Shown here piece by piece: positions 37,614-53,112 of a stretch of DNA of 64,000 bases. The position numbers and the translations under genes are program-made. Position 1 is the first letter of the stretch. Each line of letters opens with the position of its first letter. The DNA lies in NCBI RefSeq assembly GCF_030052815.1, contig NC_079507.1, positions 57,725,119-57,789,118 on the forward strand, written 5' to 3'. The stretch is from Hevea brasiliensis (lineage: Eukaryota > Streptophyta > Magnoliopsida > Malpighiales > Euphorbiaceae). The notes beneath the pieces are model-generated. The model made no database searches. It was not told the DNA's origin and saw nothing but the letters and a program-made list of their open reading frames with translations.

Positions 37614-40600
37614 TGTCACACCCTACTCCTCGTAAGATGTAACATGCTCCCGTAGTACATCTAATGAATTACCGTACTTTGCCTACCGGTAACCCATTAA
37701 ATATACTACAAGGGATTTTAAAACAATTTTCATTCATTTTTAAATTGGTGGGTAAAATTTTTCTCAAATATTAAAAAATTTTATTTAAAGTCTAACATAA
37801 ATCTAATTTTTAGATATTTAAAATCTCCATAATTTTTACAAAAATTTCGGCAGAGTGCCATCTGTATTTTGAGAAAACAGTTCTTTAAAACCTGAAAATA
37901 AAGACACTCCCAATATATTTCTCAATCACAATTTCTTCAAATTCACAATCAATCTCAACTATTTTTTTTTTTCAAGTTTCAAATTTCAACAATCCTCATT
38001 TCTCAATATCCAACAATCATCAAAATACCATTATTCAAACTCATTTCACAAATTAGCACAAGCAACTCAATACACAGTTTAAATTAAATCAAATATGGAA
38101 ACATCTCATTAAAGTAACAAAATTAATATTTACATTCATGGGAGCATTAAAAATTTAGTAGTGCAAAACTTTATAAGTACATAAAATCTCAAGATAATAT
38201 TATAATAATTTGTATTTGATTATAGTCCAAAAATATATTACAAAAGAGTTGGTACAACTGCTCAACTGAAATTATATACATGTAATTATAGAATTACATC
38301 AAAATCTAATGTACAAGGGTATACCTATGATATACTCGAAGGTAATCTCACTATGTCTTTTCAGTAATCCTGCTCAGCTCCTTTATATTTTCTTTCACCT
38401 GCGACAGCATACAAAGCTATTGCTGAGTAGTGAATTCAGTGGTGCACAAACTAATAATTTAAAACTTAATACAAATTATTTTTAACAATTTATAATGGAT
38501 AAAAATTTAAAATTTCTAAATTCTTCAAAAATCCATGACATTCAGAAATCAATATTTTCATTCATGCAAATTTTTCATTTGAATAACATTTTGATCAAAT
38601 AGTAACTATTTATTTACATTTCTTTTAAATTCTGAAACAATACAAAAATTTTTGAATCACTGACAAATTATTTATTTCAATCACAATTTATCAAATTATG
38701 CGTAATGTAAAGGGCATTGCCAACAATTCACACAGTCGAACCCATGACCCAAAATTCAAATAGATGCCGTGTTGTATACCACGACATTTCACACTCTCCC
38801 AATAACCAAAGCTAAAAGGGAGAAACAAAGACTAGCTAGTATATATGAGTACTCATTCAAACTCTTCCCCAACTGGTAAGCCAGAGAGGAAGGAACTTGC
38901 CTTATCTAGTGGAGGAGATATCTCACTAGACAAGCTAATGAGAATTCACAACAAATTTTGCCATGTCAACTGTGGTTTCAAATCATATTCAAAACAATTT
39001 CTATTTACAAAATGTTTACAAATCATCAACATATTTAATCATCATAAATTCAAGCTCAAGATTGACAACACATCAAACTTAAAATTTACAATCCTCAAAA
39101 CCATGCAATAAATCCTTAAATGCATAAAAAAAATTTACATTTAATTTATACAATTTTATTCAACAAATTAAAATCCTCAACACAACAAAATTATAAATCA
39201 TAAAATAAACTTGTTCAAATCAATTTAGAAGTGAAAAGTAACAAAATAGTTAGTTGTGCACAAACCTTAAGCGAGTCGCCTCTTGGCCTTGACTCGATTC
39301 CTCGGGTTCTTTCCCGGTGTTCTTTTCAATTGAAACACGCAGTTTCATAGTGTTTTAGTATCATAACTCATCGTAAATCCAAAAATAAATTCAAATTCAT
39401 TTATACCTAGCTTCAATATGCTAAACTTGCCATTCTTTAAATTTTGTATTTCGGGGTTATTATTTATGATACTATTCAAGTTAATTTGTTGACTTTCTAA
39501 TGCTTAATAGGTATGGAAATTCTAATTTCACTCACATACTACATTTTGGTTACTAAATTTATTGGTTTTGGTTGTTTACTCAAAATCTAAGTCTTTTAGG
39601 CAAATTTGCAAATTTTCAGTTTTGGTGCCTTATGTTGCACTGTTCCATTGGTCATTTTTCTGTTAGAATTTGGCAAAACTTTCTTCATAAAAAATGTCCG
39701 CTATTGTCTTAACTTTATTCTCCTTTTTGAATCACTCTATTTAGAGTTTTGTAGCTCAAGTTATAGCCATTTGAATCATGGTTGCCGGATTGGACTTAAC
39801 CCAGATTTTCTGGGCAAATTCTGGTTCTGGCAATTTTAGGTTACCAATTTTGGGTGACTAAATGACTTGGTTAATGGTATAATTTGGGTTTGTGTTCTTC
39901 ATGAAAGTTTTAGTTCTATATCTCAACTGTCCACTGGTAAAATTTCAGGTCATTTAGACCTGCCTAGCCCAAGTTATGGCCAAATGAACAAACACTGTTC
40001 ATTTGGTCATTTTTATACAGGTCAGACTGAGAAAATCCGGATTTGGTCAATTTGTTCACTAAGTTTTGGTCACTTTTTGGGCATGATTCCCAAATGAAAA
40101 TTGTGTCATTTTGTGTCTATTTTCATTCCCAATCGGTCTCATACCAATTGGACTTGTAAATTTTCAGTTTTGGTCCCTCAAAGGGACCTTGGTCCTGCTG
40201 CCTGCAGCATGGCCATTTTCAATCCTAATTCACTCTCACTTCCAACACTTCCAACACATCTCAATTGGTCACAAATGACCATTTCTCACCTCAAACAAGG
40301 TTAAACACACCATTTGATCATTTTTCTAATTTTTTGCTTCCAAAACCCTAGGTCCAAACCCTAATTCATATTTTTGTTACATTTACTTGATTCAAAGCAT
40401 ACCAACATCATTCATCAACTCAATTAAGCTTCCTAACATATTTAATTCAATCAAAACACATGCATTTCCATCACAAACCCTAGCTGCCAGAATTTCCATC
40501 TAGTCCTCCAACAATTAATTTCTTTTCAATTTAAGCATATTTCCAAGTTCTTCATGCTATAAATACTTAAATTAAACTAAAAACTTAAAGTGAACTCACT

Positions 40601-41473
40601 AATCTTGAATTGCAGAATTTTTTTCCTCTTCAAATCCTTCCTTTCTTCTTTCTTTCTTGCACAAACTTCTTTTCAAGACTAAAAGACCAAGTTTAATTAA
40701 GGGATTTGCAATTTTTATGGCTAAGGTTTGGTTTTTTCAAGCTCAAAATGAGCTTTAATGGTGATTTGGTGAGGCAGAGTTGAGAGGGAGAGTGGTTCAC
40801 GTTTTTTTTAAGAAGATGAAGTCTTTTTTTTTTCTTTTATGAATTTTGTCTTATGGAAGACCATAAATCAAATTAAATAAATTTTTAATTATAGTATTTA
40901 TGGCATCAAGCATGATGTCATCTCTTTTCACTTTTTCAATTTTCTTTTTTTTTTTCTATTTATTTTTTTCCATTAGTTCTTTAATTTAATTCTCGATTCC
41001 AAAATTTTCTATGATTTTATTTAACAGTTAGGCCAGGAGTCAGCTCTCGCGGTCAATTGACCAAATTGCCCCTCGCTGGTTCAACCCGGTTTGCAAATAA
41101 TTCAATATTCTTCCGGCTCTCTCACCTAATTATTTGACTTGCTTAACAATTCTTTTTCGTAATTTTCTCTTTTCCACTGTGTTCATAATAGTCCTAAGGA
41201 CCGCAGCGTCACATTTTACAGCTCGAAATTTGAGTTTAAATCGACTTCGCAATCCTTCTCGAGAAGGTCACCCATCGCTGTGACTCTCGGCTCGTTTAAC
41301 TTCTTATGTTCTGTTTTTCTTATTTATACTTAACTAATTGGCAATTACTAATTATTTGTATTCAGGGCTTATCTAGTTGTCTTAAGTATGGTTCTAATCC
41401 CCTTAATTGTCCAGACTGACACCGGTAACCGAAATAGTGAAATATACCAGGCTATGCAAATAGGGGCGTTACA
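37614..41473. mobile_element. Long solo LTR or non-coding LTR element (3.86 kb)
   Basis: Starts TGTCACACCC and ends GGGGCGTTACA, which are imperfect inverted copies of each other. It is flanked by a perfect 5-bp duplication TTATA (37609-37613 and 41474-41478). I found no second internal copy of either end and no gag or pol frame. It is therefore best read as a solo LTR of a family with very long LTRs, or else a large non-coding derivative. Short frames at 39606-40304 show no family features. Confidence 0.7.
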
Positions 41474-43066
41474 TTATATGCCATATCACTTTAAAAAAAA
41501 AAATTCTCACTCTCAAAAATCAGATTACTATATGCAATTTAAAAAATAATGTATTACTAATTATTTATTAAAATTATAATATAATTAAATTGTTTAAATT
41601 TGGGTTATTGTGAAATTGAAAGTATATGTAAATAGATCCATTTTAATTAATTAATGGCATTATTATAATTTATCGGAAAATAATTAATGGATTTAAATAA
41701 TAATTAATAAAATCATAATTTTTAATAACGTGATTAATTAAACTTAATGAATTGAGTTGGACCTTGCAAATTTAGTAAATCATTAAATAGACTTACAAGT
41801 TTGGACTCTTAAGTGTGATAAACAAATTAAATATGAGATAGAGATGGTAAAAAGTAAGATATCTATCAAAATTATCTCACTCGAATCTGAATTTGATTAA
41901 CTCTTTTTAAATTCGTTTAAAATTTATTATTAACTACTTAAATCTGTTTTAAACCTAATTATTATTATTATTCAAATATTACTTGAGCCTGTTTAATTAT
42001 ATATTTATGAATTAATAATTTATATGAAAAAAATGTTTTTATTGATAATTTACATTTTCATCAAATTATTAATTTTTATTAATAATTTATATTTTAAAAT
42101 TTAATAATTTTATGAAATATTTAAATTTTATTTATTTAAAATATAATATATAAAATTTTTAAATATTATTATAAAAATATATATTTTATATTTAATTAAT
42201 GATTAATATTAACTCATGAATGTCTTACATTTAAAATTTAATTTAATATAAGTATTATTTTTCAAATTCAAACTTATCCTAAATTTAATTATATATTATT
42301 TAATTATTAATTACATAATTAAATGAATTTAAATAATAATGAATAAAATTATATATTTAATATTTTTACTAATTAAATTTAATGAGTGGATTTCGACCTC
42401 ACGACCTCGATAAATATCTAAATACAAATAAGTTCTTGATTTTATACACGAGTTAAATGCAAATTCAACTCACAAGTGTATAAATAATAAACAAATTAAA
42501 TATGAGGAGCTTGATAAAATTTAAAAGAGCTGATTTTGATTCTCAAATCTGAGCTCAAATTGAGCTTAAACTCAAATTCAAACTCCATAAAAATTTAAGG
42601 AATTAAATTTAAGCTATTCAAAACTCAATTCGTGCAGCTCATTTACACCCCTTGCCCTGCTTTCGCCCGAACCTCCCAGCAAAGACAAACAAATTGTTTC
42701 GTTTACAGCTAAGACCCACCTAAACAGAACTTGAATTTATTCCATCCACATGCATAAACCATTGAGTGCGGCACAGGAAGTTGTTAGCTTAAAATCACAA
42801 GGGTGATGTGTTATGAACGGATGATATATATAAACTGATCTTGTTATTTGGGCACAGAAAATATGTCTGACAACAATAACAGAATTGAAAAAAAGATAGA
42901 AATAGACACACAATAGAAAAAAATTTTCACTATATGTAGATGAGATAACAATATGAGAAGATAATATTTTTCTCTAAGATTTTCTCATTACTCACATAAT
43001 TCACACCTCTCATATATATTTTACACAAATACAAAAGTTTTATATATTTATGAGTAAATATAAGAG

Positions 43067-43127
<61 letters not shown>

Positions 43128-43917
43128 TCTATTAGAATGGCTAAAATAACCGACTTACTAATCGACTTATACAGCTAATATATCACTCTGTTTTCAACAT
43201 GATTAAGCAACCATTTTACAGCAATTTATTTATTAGACAAAAGCTTATCAGATAAGAAAAGAAAATGCAAATCCAGACTCAATTCCTACTACCCTCCTTT
43301 CACATACATATACCGCTGTACTTCGATAATTGTAATTTATCATTATTATTATTTTAACTTTGAGCCAAAAGTGGCTTTACCTTTGACATGATTTTCCCTT
43401 TTTAAAAGTTTATGTGCATGCACGACACGTGCTGTTTCAGCTTGTCCAATGGGAAATGCAAGATAAGACATTTGTGATAAACTTCATCACTATAATGGAT
43501 AATTATAAATTAAAGGATAATGTTTCTTGAAGAAAAAATTCAAAAAATATACATTAACAATTTTCAGAATATTTTTTTTTTAAATATATTTAAAATATCA
43601 ACGGAGTTAACAAGAGTAGTAAAAGACTTTGTATTTTAGGTTCTGCAAATAAAGAAAACCCTCATCGATAGTGCTTACCCCCATAACGAATCTCCCAATA
43701 TAAACAGAAATAAGTCTAACCTAATAAGCCAGAAGATACCTGTAATTTACTTTAAAAAAACAAAGCAATCCATAGTTTCTTTGTAAAATTATTGAAGTGG
43801 AAGTTATAAAGTTCATGGATCTCTTTGTAAAATTACTGAAGTGTAAGTTATAAAGTTCATGGAGTAGACCAGCTTCCACTCCAAGTTGCTGCAGTTCTTT
43901 GAAGGTAGAAGTTACGC
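41474..43917. other. 5' part of duplicated block, copy 1 (methyltransferase upstream DNA)
   Basis: From about 41643 the sequence is collinear with 47600-47938 and then 57559-58875. It is AT-rich and non-coding. A (TA)n microsatellite occupies 43068-43124. The stretch from about 42807 to 43395 has no equivalent in copy 2. Confidence 0.7.
43068..43124. repeat. (TA)n microsatellite
   Basis: Pure TA alternation of 57 nt, within the copy-1-specific part of the methyltransferase upstream region. Confidence 0.95.
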
Positions 43918-45747
<1,830 letters not shown>

Positions 45748-46739
45748 GAAACAATCTATATTTATTGCAGATGTTGCAGCTAGATGGTGTTTAATTGCGA
45801 ATAATTTATTTTATATCCTACTCTATAATTATCGAATCTCTATACAAGAAGCTTCTAATATATAAAATGACAAACTACATGAGTCATTAATTAATCATCA
45901 TTAAGGCAATAATAAAATTTAATTCATATTTATTCTTGAAAGAGGATAACTTGAAATCTTCTCCTCCATAAATTCTACGAGAGGAAAAGCCACCCTAGTT
46001 AACTTCTTGGTGTTTAATTATGGATTATGGTCCACGGATAATTGTTTAATAATTTCCTCTTGTGTTACTGTTGTTTGGGGTATTGTTCAAGGCAGATGAA
46101 TGTTTTTGCATTTTCTTACTTGAAATAAATGGAGCAAAAAAGAAAAATTTTTCTCGTTAAAATTTGAGTCTATCATAAATTTAAAATATAAAATATATGA
46201 TGAAATCTATTTATTAAATATATGAAATTTATATTTTAGATTATGATATACCAAATTCTAAACAAGAATTTCCCAAGCTAACATGATAAGTTAAAAAACA
46301 CTTAAATTTGCTATCCTTACAATTAAACTTTAACGTGCCAGGTTCTCATGTAGAGCGTTCCATTAATAATTGAAGATGGGCTGAAAAGTTTGTGGCCCAT
46401 GCTTGATTGTCCAATCCAAAGAATTAGTGTTTGAACTTAAAATTGGCAATTTGATTGCCTAAGAAAAATTAAAAGAAAGTCTTGTAGCTTGCCTTGGTTT
46501 TACTAGACCATATTTTTTTTTCCCCTATCCCAATAATAACACTTTTTTGTAGGAGAAAAGGAACTTTAATAAGAAACGGAGAAATTAAAATCATCCGCAA
46601 CAAACAGAAGTTTACAAAGAATAGTAGAAGGATATATATATATATCCAATGTATTGGCCATGGATTTTAATTGCTTGGTGCTAAGTAGAGGAGTTGGATT
46701 TTTTATTTTTTGAGTGATTCTCATTTATCTCCCTTAACT
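45748..46739. other. 3' part of duplicated block copy 1 and spacer
   Basis: 45748-46072 is the 3' UTR and downstream DNA shared with 60720-61031. After that, 46073-46739 is single-copy here, apart from the GAAGATGGGCTGAAAAG patch at 46370 that resembles 24610. No gene is seen. Confidence 0.6.
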
Positions 46740-47490
46740 ACTTGTACATTTCCTTAATGAAAGATGCTGTCTCTTGCAATGGTTCCTTCATAGCCTCTTT
46801 GAGCTTGTTTAAAGAAATACAGTATGCTTCCTGCGGCAGCCAAACTTCATCGATTAGCTTCTTTTTTTTTAATAAGCCAGAGTCAATGTTATATATATTA
46901 TAGGGAAAATAAGTTTAATTCCTCTATTCTAGCAAAACTAATTAAAAACTAATTAATTGGTTTTTTTATTTTTTAAAAATATATTAGATATTAACATATT
47001 TTTGAAAATAAAAGAATAAAATAATTAATTTTATAAAAAAAAATAAATAATAATTTTCCTTATATATTAATAAAGAAATTTTAGTTATTTAACATCTCTT
47101 CAACTTTCTCTTGATTCTATATCATGAGGAAAATGCTCTCCAATGAACTCGTCATGATCACAGAAGTCACTTCTTCATGTTCTAATTTTCTATTCTTTTC
47201 TTCTAGCTGAAAAAGGATCAATTTATGATCGCTTTCACATTGTTATTCTCTAATCATCTACAATTTGAACTTAAAATAAGGAGCAACATTTTTTATTCTT
47301 CCCTTTAAAAAATATTATTTAGCATTGAGTATAATCTACGAGGCAGGCAGCGAGGAGCTAGCTTACCATGAAGATATCTAGCTCTGACGTGCCAGGAGAA
47401 TTGGGAGTTCCATGCTTGAATTTTGCTTGTTTTTTCCCAATCGCCCTATCAACATCTTGAATTTCGCCTAAACCCACCTGTCATCAATGA
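46740..47490 (-). pseudogene. Unidentified multi-exon gene fragment
   Basis: On the minus strand, an exon-like piece at about 47476-47366 (after a CAG acceptor) reads VGLGEIQDVDRAIGKKQAKF...TSELDIFM and is followed by GTAAGC. A charged, coiled-looking piece around 47210-47140 reads LEEKNRKLEHEEVTS. A last piece at 46830-46741 reads EAYCISLNKLKEAMKE...FIKEMYK before a stop. Part of it is repeated at 25501-25620 plus 36434-36500. I do not recognise the family. It may be the end of a real gene or a gene relic. Confidence 0.4.
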
Positions 47491-47938
47491 GCCACTGACC
47501 TCAGTATATTTTACATAACATAAAATTTTGTTTCAGGAGGAGATTAAAGAGTAAAGACTCAAATATGCCAAAGTCACCTTTGCAAAGTCAATAATATATC
47601 TTTAATTAATTAACGGCATTATTATAATTTATCGGAAAATAATTAATGGGTTTAAATAATAATTAATAAAATCATAATTTTTAATAACGTGATTAATTAA
47701 ACTTAATAAATTGAGTTGGACCTTGCAAATTTAGTAAATCATTAAATAGACTTATAAGTTTGGACACTTAAGTTTGATAAACAAATTAAATATGAGATAG
47801 AGATGGCAAAAAGTAAGATATCTATAAAAATTATCTCGAATCCGAATTTAATTAACTCCTTTTAAATTTGTTTAAAATTTATTATTAACTACTTAAATCT
47901 GTCTCAAATCTAATTATTATTATTCCAATATTACTTGA

Positions 47939-49543
47939 TGATGCGTCCCAACCGCAAGTGCACGGGTCGTACAAGTAATATAGAAAAGATATCGATCCCA
48001 CGAGGAGTTGTGTTAATGATTGAATTTTCGATATAAAAGTTGACTAAATTGAAGTATTCATGAAATTAAAATAATGAATTAATGGGTAATGGAGTACGAA
48101 ATCTAAATGTGCAAATTTAATATTCTATTCAACAATGTATTAATTAAACTAAAATTGCATCAAATTGAAATAAGCAAGTTCAAATATGGCAATATTTAAA
48201 ATGGCAAATGATTAAATTCGATTAGAAATTAACAATGGTAAAAAGGCGATTCCGGAGTTCGGGATTTCATATTCAAGCTATTTTGGGATTTTCCCTAGCT
48301 AGCCCAATCCATGAAATTTATGGGTTTAAAGGAGATTAATTCTAAAATCCTTTGAAAACTCTTTCGAGTGAGACAAAGAGTGCCTTAATTAACTTAATCC
48401 TACTTTCGTGGAGTTAAAATTAACCAAGACCCATTAGGTTCTTTAATCAATCTATTAAAACCCTCTTAACCCTTAGTCTATTTCTAGATCTAAGTTAATT
48501 AAGTCCAATTTCTTGATTAACTATCACTTGGTTTTCTCCTTTCGGTGCTTCAACCAAGGATTAAGAACATAACTTAATGGGGCCCTTCATTAAGCATGTG
48601 AATAAGCACACAAGAAATGGATTAAACCTCATAAATTCATTAAATTGGGACTAACCCAGTTCAAATCCACAAAAATAACTAAAATATTACATCCCTTACT
48701 CCAGAATCAAAAGTAAACTACTCACTATCCATAATGCTTACAAGATATGATGAGTTTAAATGGAAATAAAGCTTTAATCTAAGCTAAGAAGTAAGAAATT
48801 AAACACTAGAAATGTAGAAAAATGTAAAGGAAGGAAGAAATCTGCAAATCTTGGTTAAAAATGGTGTGGAAGGTGAAAATGACTCCTCAAATTCTGCCTC
48901 TCTTCTCCTCTTCTTCTTTTCTCCTTGCCTCCCTCTAAAATGAGAAAATGGGACTATTTATAGCATTTTTCTGACATGGAGCCCTAAAATGGTATGTTCT
49001 AGGAGGAATTATTTGAGGGAATCTCCTGCCAGCTCATTAATGAACTCTTCATGGGATGCATAAGTGGATCGCATAAGTTATGCAGTCCCTTATGCGCTGA
49101 TTCTGGGCCACTTATGCAAAACTGCATGACTTGGTGCATAGGTTATGCACAATTCTGTGAAGGTGCATAAGGGAGGCGGGAATGTGCATAAGCTATGCTG
49201 TCTCCTTATGCACACTTCGGCTGGTTCTGGAACAGTGATCTTTCTCCTTATGCAAATCTGCATAGCTTATGCGGCAAGTTATGCACAATTTGGTCAATGC
49301 ATATTTCAGCTTGAAAACTTGTTTTTGACATCTTTGGTAGAAGACACTCCTCAATGGCAAAATTCTCTTGATCCTTCAAAACACCATTTTTCCTACAAAA
49401 CAAAGTAAAATTATAAATTAATCCAAAATCGACAATTATGAAAAACTAACTAATTAACTAATGAAATTAGCTAAAAATGACTAATAATCAAATAAAATGG
49501 CTATGAAATTAAACCTCAATGATTATGCAAAATGTATGCATCA
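47939..49543 (-). repeat. Left (3') LTR of the gag-protease element
   Basis: 1605 bp. It holds the TGCATAAG/TATGCA cluster at 49055-49290. The adjoining ACCCCCAAACTCA (minus strand TGAGTTTGGGGGT) at 49547 is the polypurine tract. The short frame at 49145-49408 lies in the repeat cluster and is not a gene. Confidence 0.95.
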
Positions 49544-52500
49544 AATACCCCCAAACTCAAGCTTTTGCTTGTCCTCAAGCAAACTTTAAAATGTAATGCA
49601 AAATTTTTAGGGGTGCCTTATCCAAAGAGCTATGAAAATTACCTATTAAAGTAACTAAACACACCTTCAGCCATACCAGCAATCCATATACCCATCCTTC
49701 AAAATGCAAAGAATCTAATGCTTATCCAAGCTTTCACCGCTTAGCCATCAAGTCAATTATCATTCAAAATCTCCAAACCAACAAATCAAAAGAGATAGTC
49801 ATGCTCAAAAAGAATTCTAGGACAATTGATAACCAAAGTATCTCAACATGGAATGATAGAATTGAATGAATAGATGAATAGTTTTCCAATCCCATAGGCA
49901 AATTCCCTACTCCTATCTCCACTAATGTAGCAAGTACTATCAAGAGATCAAAGGTCTTTTTAGGGATGTAATGAGGCCATGGGGTTTAAAATGAGGCTAA
50001 GAAGAAAGATGGGTAAAAGTATTCAAAGCATGAGAATATTTTCAATTTTTAAACATAAGGTACACTTCTTATTTTATTATAATTTTTTCTTTTTCTTCTT
50101 TTTTTCTTTTTTTTTTTGTATATATGGAGGAGAGAAGTACACAATGAGAATTGTCAAGTGCTAGCATAGTTTACAAAACACATAAAAATGGAGGGACATT
50201 TTGATACTTTAGACTTGTATTTTGCATTTTCTTTTGATGATTGTCCCTAAAAATGCCACCCCCAAACTCATTTCTTTTAATACTTTGGGTGGATTTCTTT
50301 CATTTTGAATGGCAATAGTGAAAAGCACATATAGTAGCACTTGTACAAGATGACAAGCACTTCTTCTCCCTTTTATTGTATATTTTTTTTCTCTTTTTTT
50401 TAATTTTTATTTTTATTTTTTTTAGAAAGTGTACCTAACATTCAATATTATTCTCATGAAAAGGGTTGGAGTGTTTGGTTCATTGGCTAGGTAGCAATAA
50501 GGATTTCAAGAAAAATTAGGGATAAAAAGGCTCAAAGGGGTTTTCAAAGGTCAATTTTAATTAGGAAAAAGGGCCAAAGGTTTAAAATGAGAAGGTTTAA
50601 ATCAAAGAATGCCTAATCATCTCTCTTTTCAAGTACAAGCTGGTATTTCGCCTTGAAAGGTTTAGAAAATTTGTTCTAGGATTGGCGAGACATCATTTGA
50701 CTACCTTATATCCAATAACTCCCTCTAAACACTTCCATCTCCAAATGACTAGTTGGGTGGCTTTTTGGCTAAGAAGATATAGGCAAGGGATAACACTTCA
50801 AAACTTTGCACCTCTTAGGAAACTTTCAATCCACAAACCCAACTAAAGGTAAGTCAAATCACTCTCATAGGCAACTTTTCAATACTCAAGGGATTTGGCA
50901 AAAGAATTTAATGCATGATGCATGATTCCTAAAAATGAGCAATGCATTAACTAAATGGAAGAAGTCTATTTGTGTGCAAAGTGTATAATTTCTAAGTGAT
51001 GTATAATGTGTGTGTAAATGTGTTATGTATATGTATGTATGGATGTATATGTAAAATATTTACAATATATGTAAATGAAATGGGATGAGATGTTCCTATA
51101 CTCAAAATGTAAAAAAAATGAAGCAAAAATCAAAATGAATGTGCACCCCCAAACTCAAAATTAGACATTGTCCTCAATGTCTCAAGTAGTGCATTATCAA
51201 AATTCAAAGTAAAGAGAAATTACCAGGAATTGTGAAATTTAAGAGCAAAAGGAAAGAGTTACCTGGTATAGAGCAGATGAGAATTCAAGGAATAATAGTG
51301 ATGCATAAGAGGCTGTACAGGTTATGCAGAGTAAAGTGCTACCCAAAACATGTGCATAAGTAGGGTGCATAAGCCGTGCGGTTCTGCATGAGTGGCAATA
51401 AGGGTTGCATAGGCTATGTAAAATATTTGCAAAAATTTTTTTTTTTTTTTTTTTTTGGTCATGCGGAAGTGCATAAGTTATGCACTCTCCTTATGCAAGT
51501 CTCAGCAGGTTTTAACTTTTCCAGAACATGTGCATAAGTAGGGTGCATAAGCCGTGCGGTTCTGCATGAGTGGCAATAAGGGTTGCATAGGCTATGTAAA
51601 ATATTTGCAAATTTTTTTTTTTTTTTTTGGTCATGCGGAAGTGCATAAGTTATGCACTCTCCTTATGCAAGTCTCGTTTTAACTTTTCGAACATGTGCAT
51701 AAGTAGGGTGCGATTCTGCATGAGGGGCAATAAGGGTTTCATTTTTTTTTTTTTTTTTTTTTTTTTTTGGTCATGCGGAAGTGCATAAGTTATGCACTCT
51801 CCTTATGCACTCTTCGGTGGGTTTTGAAATTCAGAGTCTTTGGTTATGCAGAAGTGCATAAGCTATGCACATTGCTTATGCAGGTCTCGGCAACTTTTGG
51901 AATTTTCTGATTTCTGGTCATGCACAAGTGCATAGGTTATGCACTCTGCTTATGCACCCCTCGGCGATTGGAAATTGAGTTTTTGGTTATGCGTATGCAT
52001 AACTTATGCACCTTCCTTATGCACCCTCGGCAGTTTGAATTTTTGGAGTTCGGTCATGCGTAGTGCATAGGCTATGCACTCTGCTTATGCAGACTTCGGC
52101 AGAGAGAGAAAATGCAGAATTTTTGGTTATGCAGAAGTGCATAAGTTATGCACTCACCTTATGCAAGTTTTGACAGATATGAAATTTGACAAAATGAGGT
52201 TATGCAGAGTTGCATAAGCTATGCACCCTCCTTATGCACTTGCAATAAAGGTGAAAAAATGGCAAGAATTATGGTTATGCAGGATTGCATAAGCTATGCG
52301 ATTCTTATGCACAATATAACAAGATCAAGAATGCAATAGAACATGGATTGCAAGTGTGAAAAATACCCTAGAATGAGGAAATATAATTCCATGAAGCATA
52401 AACCATGAGAATTTTTCACCAAAAACACATCAATATATACAAAGTTCATCAAAAATGCATCACACAAGCATGTAAAAATGGATCCTACATAAAAGACCTT

Positions 52501-53112
52501 TGAGAACTATGCCATTTTAAGACAAATTCTGCAAATCAACATTTAGCACATAAAACTCCATAAAATTTGCATGAAGTTGCATCTAACCACAAATGATGAA
52601 ATGAAGTCTCCAAGTTTTGCCAAGAAAATGCAGCATTTTTACCTTGAATCCTACAACCCAAAGAAGCTCAAAACTGCAAAAATGACTCACTTACCACCAT
52701 ATTAAGATTAAAATCACACATACTTAAAAGTCTCACACCCAACCTCACCAAAAACACAAGCCATCTGCTGCAAACACCCTCTTTCTTTGTCGAATTTCTT
52801 CTTCCTCTCTGCATAAACCAGATTGCAGCTCAAGGACAGAATCTATCTGCTGCAGACTTTTCCTTTTCTGCAGATTGCATTTTTCCTCTGCAATAACCAG
52901 ATTGCAGCTCCCAATAGTTCACCAGCCTTTCTTCATTGATATACATCTACAAGGGACAAGATTTAATAATGTCAAAAATTGAATTTGAGGAAATTTAAGA
53001 TAAAAACAAAATTAATGAAAATGAAAGTAAATCAACAAAAGCAAAATAAAAGGACTTGGGATGCCTCCCAAGAGCGCTAATTTATAGTCCTTAGCTAGAC
53101 TCTTTTCATGTT
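49544..53112 (-). other. Non-coding internal region of the gag-protease element
   Basis: No frame with gag-pol features. It begins with the polypurine tract, and the word ACCCCCAAACTCA recurs at about 50258 and 51146. 49860-50035 resembles 63695-63840 in the next element. The near-palindrome array occupies 51295-52320. 52750-52930 repeats CTGCA/GATTGCAGCTC words. Confidence 0.75.
51295..52320. repeat. Array of TGCATAAGYTATGCA near-palindromes
   Basis: Ten GCATA(A/G)(G/C)YTATGC near-palindromes start at about 51471, 51643, 51783, 51857, 51930, 51997, 52065, 52139, 52212 and 52287. The last eight are 67-75 bp apart. Each unit also has an upstream GGTYATGCRNA word, a downstream CTTATGCA and, in most, a YTCGGC word. 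The first three units are longer and contain poly-T runs of roughly 16-25 nt. Part of a unit (GTGCATAAGTAGGGTGCATA...) is duplicated at 51350, 51530 and, shortened, 51697. Confidence 0.9.

Noticed and set aside
39606..40304. Three consecutive plus-strand frames as a possible gene
   Set aside because: Inside the 3.86-kb LTR-like element, with no shared domain, in different frames and without splice support.
51295..52320. CRISPR-like repeat array
   Set aside because: Repeat units vary in sequence and spacing, share their motif with the flanking LTRs, and lie inside a plant retrotransposon. There are no cas genes.
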